From the NCBI GenBank assembly GCA_029777755.1, contig JAKORQ010000370.1, positions 1-46,772 on the forward strand: a stretch of DNA of 46,772 nucleotides. Direction: 5' to 3'. The notes beneath the pieces are model-generated. The model was not told where the DNA came from and searched no databases. It worked only from the letters and a program-made list of their open reading frames with translations. This document shows positions 43,432-46,772 of the stretch, piece by piece. Within the stretch, counting starts at the first letter, position 1. Each line of letters starts with the position of its first letter. A program made the position numbers and the translations under genes. The DNA comes from Planctomycetota bacterium. GTDB lineage: Bacteria; Planctomycetota; Phycisphaerae; Tepidisphaerales; Tepidisphaeraceae.

Positions 43432-44276
43432 GGATGCAGGCACAGGAACGATCGGTACGAAGCGCGCCGCAGACGTTGTGCGGGTACGAGTTCGTGCGCT
43501 GGCTGAAGGAGGGGCGGACGGCGTTGTGCCTGTCGGGTCAGCTGCGGCAGATCGTGCTGAAGGTGATTGATGATGACTGCCTGCTGGATGGCCAGCTCCA
43601 CCCGGACATAAAAGAGCGCCTGGCCCGCATCCGGGAGCTGCCGCATCGCAATGTCGCCACGCTGATCTCGGTGGAGCGCGATGAGGATGGGCAGGTTTAC
43701 GGCATCTGGGAGTACATCGAGGGGACGAGCTTCCTGTCGTGGCTATGTGACCAGGGACATGATGAGCGGATGGTGGCCCGCATGCTCCGCGAGCTGGTGC
43801 TGACCGTGGAGGCGATGCACGGGCATGGGATCATTCACGGCGCGCTGCATGATGGGAACATCCTCATAGATGCATCCGGCGAGGTGCGGCTGCTGGATGT
43901 GAGTCCTCTGCTGCATGTTGAGGAGGGTGTCGATGCGGCCGCGATCGGGCAGCTTATCGGACAGGTGCTCGCGGAGCGCCGCAGGACGGGAGAACCGGGG
44001 GCGATTCTCTCGCAGATAAGCCCGGCAGATGACCTGCGGCAGATATCGGTGACGATCAATCGCGCGATACTGGCCGGCGAGCAGATGGAGGAGAGCGGCG
44101 AGGCGTCGCCGGCCGTGGAGGATGAACAGGAGGTTCGTCGGCGGGCGATGCGCTGGGCGCTGGCATGTGCGGTCTTGGCGCTGGTGTTGGGCGTTGTGAC
44201 CTGGTGGAGTTTCTCTGACTCGACCAAGGCGCCGCCGGAGCCGCCGGCCGAGGCCTTTGAAAGCCGGGGTGAGTGA
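43428..44276 (+). CDS. membrane-anchored protein pseudokinase
   Basis: This 282-residue product starts at a GTG whose last two bases belong to the MoxR stop (GTGA overlap), so it should be coupled to MoxR. Residues 18-160 follow the order of Ser/Thr kinases, but the glycine loop is lost ('FVRWLKEGRTALCL'). The catalytic loop reads 'HGALHDGN' (137-144), with Ala139 in place of the catalytic Asp, and the DFG motif is 'DVS' (157-159). A likely VAIK Lys45 ('VLKVI'), Asn144 and Asp157 remain, so ATP binding may persist. The C-terminal lobe is short. A membrane helix at 241-261 puts the kinase-like fold in the cytoplasm with a short Pro-rich outer tail. I know of no family at this position in MoxR clusters. 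Confidence 0.8.
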   Translation: MRMQAQERSVRSAPQTLCGYEFVRWLKEGRTALCLSGQLRQIVLKVIDDDCLLDGQLHPDIKERLARIRELPHRNVATLISVERDEDGQVYGIWEYIEGTSFLSWLCDQGHDERMVARMLRELVLTVEAMHGHGIIHGALHDGNILIDASGEVRLLDVSPLLHVEEGVDAAAIGQLIGQVLAERRRTGEPGAILSQISPADDLRQISVTINRAILAGEQMEESGEASPAVEDEQEVRRRAMRWALACAVLALVLGVVTWWSFSDSTKAPPEPPAEAFESRGE

Positions 44277-45191
44277 ATGGCGCTGGTATCTCGATATCTC
44301 GACGCCGAGCTGGTGGAGCGGCTGAACCACATGGAGGTGGCGGCCAGGAGGGTGGTGGAAGGCTCGACGATTGGCCTGCACAAAAGCCCGATCAAGGGTT
44401 CCAGCGTGGAGTTTCGCCAGCACAGGTTTTATGTGCCGGGGGATGAGCCGCGGCATTTGGACTGGCGGGTGCTGGCGCGGACGGATCGCCCATACATCAA
44501 GGAGTTTGACGAGGAGACCAACCTCCGCTGCCTGCTGCTGTTGGATTCGTCCGGGTCGATGGGATATGGCCGGCTCCATGGGCGCAAGTTTGACGCGGCC
44601 GCCCGGATCGTGGCTTCGCTTGCCTACATCATGCTGCGTCAGACGGAAAGCGTAGGGCTTGGGACTTTCGCGGAGAAGATGACCAGCTACCTGCCGCCGC
44701 ACGCCACCACCAGCCAGCTTTCGCTGATCATCGAGCAACTGGAGCGCACCGAGGCTCGCGGCAAGTCGAACCTCACCGACGCCGTGCAGGAGGCGGCCGA
44801 TCGCCTGGGTCGGCGGGCGCTGGTGATCATCATCTCCGATTTCTTCACGCCGCTGACCCGCGTCCGTGAGGCATTCGCCCGCCTGAACTATGAGCGGCAC
44901 GACACCATCTGCCTGCAGGTGATCGACCCGGACGAACAGGAGTTTCCCTTCCGCAACTGGTCGCGTTTTCGCGGGCTGGAGGGGGAGCAGCCGATGCTGG
45001 CCGAGCCGGCGGTGGTGCGGCGGACTTACCTTGAGAACTTTCGCAATCATCAGCAGCAGCTCGTGGAGAGCTGCCGCTCGATGCGGATCGAGCATCACCT
45101 TTACCTGGCGGGTACGCCGCTGGCCGACTGGCTCACGCGGGTGATCAGCCGGCGCGCCTGGCATGCCAAGCCGATCGTGCGCGAAGGCTAA
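44277..45191 (+). CDS. DUF58 (vWA-like) protein
   Basis: This 304-residue protein begins immediately after the pseudokinase stop. It shows the DUF58 pattern: 'STIGLHKSPIKGSSVEFRQHR' in pieces, 'YVPGDEPRHLDWRVLART', and the vWA metal site 'DSSGSM' (90-95) in 'LLLLDSSGSMGYG'. A further part reads 'LVIIISDFFTP'. With MoxR it forms a well-known bacterial pair. Downstream BatA/B-type vWA and TPR genes usual in such loci are absent; a convergent aldo/keto reductase gene follows instead. Confidence 0.92.
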   Translation: MALVSRYLDAELVERLNHMEVAARRVVEGSTIGLHKSPIKGSSVEFRQHRFYVPGDEPRHLDWRVLARTDRPYIKEFDEETNLRCLLLLDSSGSMGYGRLHGRKFDAAARIVASLAYIMLRQTESVGLGTFAEKMTSYLPPHATTSQLSLIIEQLERTEARGKSNLTDAVQEAADRLGRRALVIIISDFFTPLTRVREAFARLNYERHDTICLQVIDPDEQEFPFRNWSRFRGLEGEQPMLAEPAVVRRTYLENFRNHQQQLVESCRSMRIEHHLYLAGTPLADWLTRVISRRAWHAKPIVREG

Positions 45192-45295
45192 CGGGAGATC
45201 CCCCGGCTGCGCACCAGCCCATGGAGAACCCGTCGCTCGAGCAGTTCGAGGAGCGTGGCCGACGCAAAGCAGATGAAGAACCAGATTCCGCGCAT
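45188..45295 (-). CDS. possible 35-residue single-pass membrane peptide
   Basis: On the minus strand, 11 bases after the stop of the aldo/keto reductase gene, GGAGGA stands just before ATG 45295. The frame reads 'MRGIWFFICFASATLLELL', then a basic tail, and ends at 45188, where it overlaps the DUF58 stop by two bases. It fills the gap between the two converging genes. The 17-residue hydrophobic run would span a membrane. The strong ribosome site and exact fit make it a good small-protein candidate, but no similar protein is known to me. Confidence 0.4.
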   Translation of the reverse strand: MRGIWFFICFASATLLELLERRVLHGLVRSRGISR

Positions 45296-45306
45296 ATCTC
45301 CTCCGT

Positions 45307-46290
45307 TTACCTGGCCGGGGCGATGCGGTCGATCGCTTCCAGCTCCTCGTTGGTGAACTGGGTATTCTCCAGCGCCTTCACATTCTCCTGGATCTGCCTG
45401 AGGCTCGATGCGCCGATCAGCACGCTGGTGATGCCCGGATGGCGTGCGGTCCAGGAGATGGTCATCTGCGCCAGCGTCTGGCCACGTGCTTTCGCCAGCT
45501 CGTTGAGCTGGTTGATCTGGTCAATACGCTGTGGTGTGAGCACGTCCTTGAGCCAGCCTTTACCCCATTTCGCGCCCCTGCTTCCCTCGGGGATATCGCC
45601 GGAGAGGTACTTGCCGGTGAGCAGCCCGGACGCCAGCGGGCAGTAGACGATGATCCCCACGCCCAGCGAGGCCGCCTGCGGGAACAGGTCCCACTCCGCC
45701 TTGCGTGAAAGCAGGTTGAAGTGAGGCTGATCGATGGTGATGGGCAGCCCGATCGACCTGGCGGCGTTCACCGCCTGCACGAACTGGGCGCCGTCGTAGT
45801 TGCTCAGGCCCACGTACAGCGCCTTGCCCTGGCGCACGATCTGCTCCAGTGCGCCGATGGTTTCCTCGATGGGCGTCTCAGGATCGGCGCGGTGTGAGTA
45901 GAAGATGTCGAAGTATTCCAGGCCGGTGCGCTTCAGCGACTGGTCGCAACTGGCGATGATGTGCTTGCGCGAGCCCCAGTCGCCGTACGGGCCCGGCCAC
46001 ATGGGGCAGCCGGCCTTGGAGGATATGACCAGTTCATCGCGTGGCATCTCGCGGAAGATCTTTCCGCAGATGATCTCGGCATTCCCAGGCGGGTCGCCAT
46101 AGTTGTTGGCGAGATCGAAATGAGTGATCCCCAGGTCAAATGCCCCCAGCAGACACTCGCGGGCGACATCCTCGCCACGGTATCCGCCAAAGGTCTCCCA
46201 CGCACCCAGCGCAATGGCCGGCAACTTCAACCCCGACCGGCCACAGCGACGATAGACCATCTTCTCATATCGACCGGAATTGCTGCTCAA
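45307..46290 (-). CDS. aldo/keto reductase (YghZ/glyceraldehyde-3-phosphate-reductase-like)
   Basis: This 327-residue enzyme starts at a TTG (46290) behind an excellent GGGAGGA site; an ATG at 46260 would drop ten residues. The (beta/alpha)8 barrel has Asp59 and Tyr64 in 'THFDLANNYG', Lys92 in 'VISSKAGCP' and His133 in 'YSHRAD', the full catalytic tetrad. 'SNYDGAQFVQAV', 'GVGIIVYCPLASGLLTGKY' and 'SVLIGASSLRQIQEN' are typical of the subfamily with potassium-channel-beta and YghZ-like enzymes. NADPH is the likely cofactor; the substrate is a sugar aldehyde or similar. It may be co-transcribed with the small membrane peptide downstream. Confidence 0.93.
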   Translation of the reverse strand: MSSNSGRYEKMVYRRCGRSGLKLPAIALGAWETFGGYRGEDVARECLLGAFDLGITHFDLANNYGDPPGNAEIICGKIFREMPRDELVISSKAGCPMWPGPYGDWGSRKHIIASCDQSLKRTGLEYFDIFYSHRADPETPIEETIGALEQIVRQGKALYVGLSNYDGAQFVQAVNAARSIGLPITIDQPHFNLLSRKAEWDLFPQAASLGVGIIVYCPLASGLLTGKYLSGDIPEGSRGAKWGKGWLKDVLTPQRIDQINQLNELAKARGQTLAQMTISWTARHPGITSVLIGASSLRQIQENVKALENTQFTNEELEAIDRIAPAR

Positions 46291-46455
46291 TACGAATCCT
46301 CCCTTTCCCGACAGAGTCTATGGCAAGGCAGGCAAACGTGTCATTAAGGGAAATTGTGCACAGTCCAGATACTGTGCCTATGCGGGGATCGGGGGATGGA
46401 TGTGTGGGCTGTTTGTCGTTGATTGACTGCGCTGCCACCGTGCGGGCGCATCTCA

Positions 46456-46479
46456 ATCGAAAATCCCAGATCGAAAATC
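46456..46479 (-). repeat. GATTTTCGAT direct repeat at a gene end
   Basis: GATTTTCGAT occurs twice on the minus strand (46470-46479 and 46456-46465), starting at the stop codon of the Wzt-like gene. The same low-complexity motif follows the marC stop at 26641. Confidence 0.6.
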
Positions 46480-46772
46480 TACACCGCCTTGCATGTGCCG
46501 TGCAGGTCGACGGCGCCAATAAAGCTTCGCTCGTTGCGGACGACCTCTATCACCATCACGTTGATGGCTTTCTCCAACAAAAGGTTGGCCATCGGGTCGC
46601 TGCGGTCTTCCAGGCGGACGGCCAGCGAGTAGTGGCCCTCCTGCAGGTCGCAGGTGAAATCGAAGCGGATGGCGAAGTTGCCCTCGGCGTCGATGTTGGG
46701 ACTTACCCTCGCGGTGTAGGAGTCCATGCCATAGACGACCTGGCCCTTGTTGTTGCGGAGCTGGAACACCAC
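46479..46772 (-). CDS. Wzt-like polysaccharide ABC transporter ATP-binding protein, C-terminal end
   Basis: Only the last 97 residues are in the window; the frame runs off the right edge. They form a Wzt-type C-terminal carbohydrate-binding beta-sandwich: 'VVYGMDSYTA', 'FAIRFDFTCDLQEGHYSLAVRLED' in pieces, then 'SFIGAVDLHGTC'. In Wzt the domain binds the end of an O-antigen or capsule chain before export. The call is by pattern, so confidence is moderate. Confidence 0.65.
   Translation of the reverse strand: MVFQLRNNKGQVVYGMDSYTARVSPNIDAEGNFAIRFDFTCDLQEGHYSLAVRLEDRSDPMANLLLEKAINVMVIEVVRNERSFIGAVDLHGTCKAV

Noticed and set aside
43743..45164. 473-codon open frame on the minus strand
   Set aside because: Antisense to the pseudokinase and DUF58 genes; no domain pattern.

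Overview
The window is GC-rich, densely coded bacterial chromosome and looks planctomycetal, probably of the Phycisphaerae side of the phylum. The evidence is indirect. There is a membrane protein opening with a J-like domain of the form PPxHYRLLGI, a secreted protein with a PEP-CTERM tail, and a MoxR/DUF58 cluster. There are also Gfo/Idh/MocA, PhyH and nucleoside-hydrolase genes, and many short palindromic and purine-rich repeats between genes. No phage, transposase, CRISPR or rRNA genes were seen. One tRNA (Arg, anticodon TCT) is present.

Layout. The left edge holds the 3' part of an AsmA-like envelope protein (+). From about 15.1 kb back to 2.8 kb everything runs on the minus strand: plsY with a coupled unknown gene, a large FAD/Fe-S D-2-hydroxyacid dehydrogenase, a periplasmic parvulin, a GH30 glycosidase, the J-like membrane protein, a three-PAS histidine kinase, and a two-lobed aspartyl protease with a PEP-CTERM tail. 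At 15.2-18.1 kb (+) lie a membrane-anchored propeller protein and a DoxX protein. A minus-strand pyruvate dehydrogenase operon (E1 alpha, E1 beta, E2) fills 18.2-21.8 kb, followed by murD and a TlyA-like methyltransferase. From 24 to 26.6 kb (+) come a sugar-phosphate isomerase/epimerase, argC and marC.

The 27-31 kb stretch carries HU, a secreted nucleoside hydrolase, a PhyH dioxygenase divergent from an AraC regulator, and a YiiX-type lipoprotein; a SYLF lipoprotein follows. The sulfate-activation genes cysD and cysNC (32.4-35.7 kb, minus) are separated by a frameshifted four-helix-bundle gene bracketed by inverted A/G-rich repeats. Pyruvate kinase, a Gfo/Idh/MocA oxidoreductase, tRNA-Arg and a porin follow.

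The most interesting block is 40.7-45.2 kb (+): an ECF-type sigma factor, a membrane-anchored protein in the anti-sigma position, a MoxR AAA+ ATPase, a membrane-anchored pseudokinase and a DUF58/vWA protein. The last three are translationally coupled or abutting. It looks like a MoxR-DUF58 chaperone module with its own sigma factor and a dead-kinase sensor added. The right end has an aldo/keto reductase, a possible 35-residue membrane peptide, and the 3' end of a Wzt-like polysaccharide ABC transporter gene.

Other points for attention are the APS kinase domain of cysNC, whose P-loop lacks the Ser/Thr, and several families of short dispersed repeats. Most long open frames antisense to these genes are GC-driven shadows and were left out.
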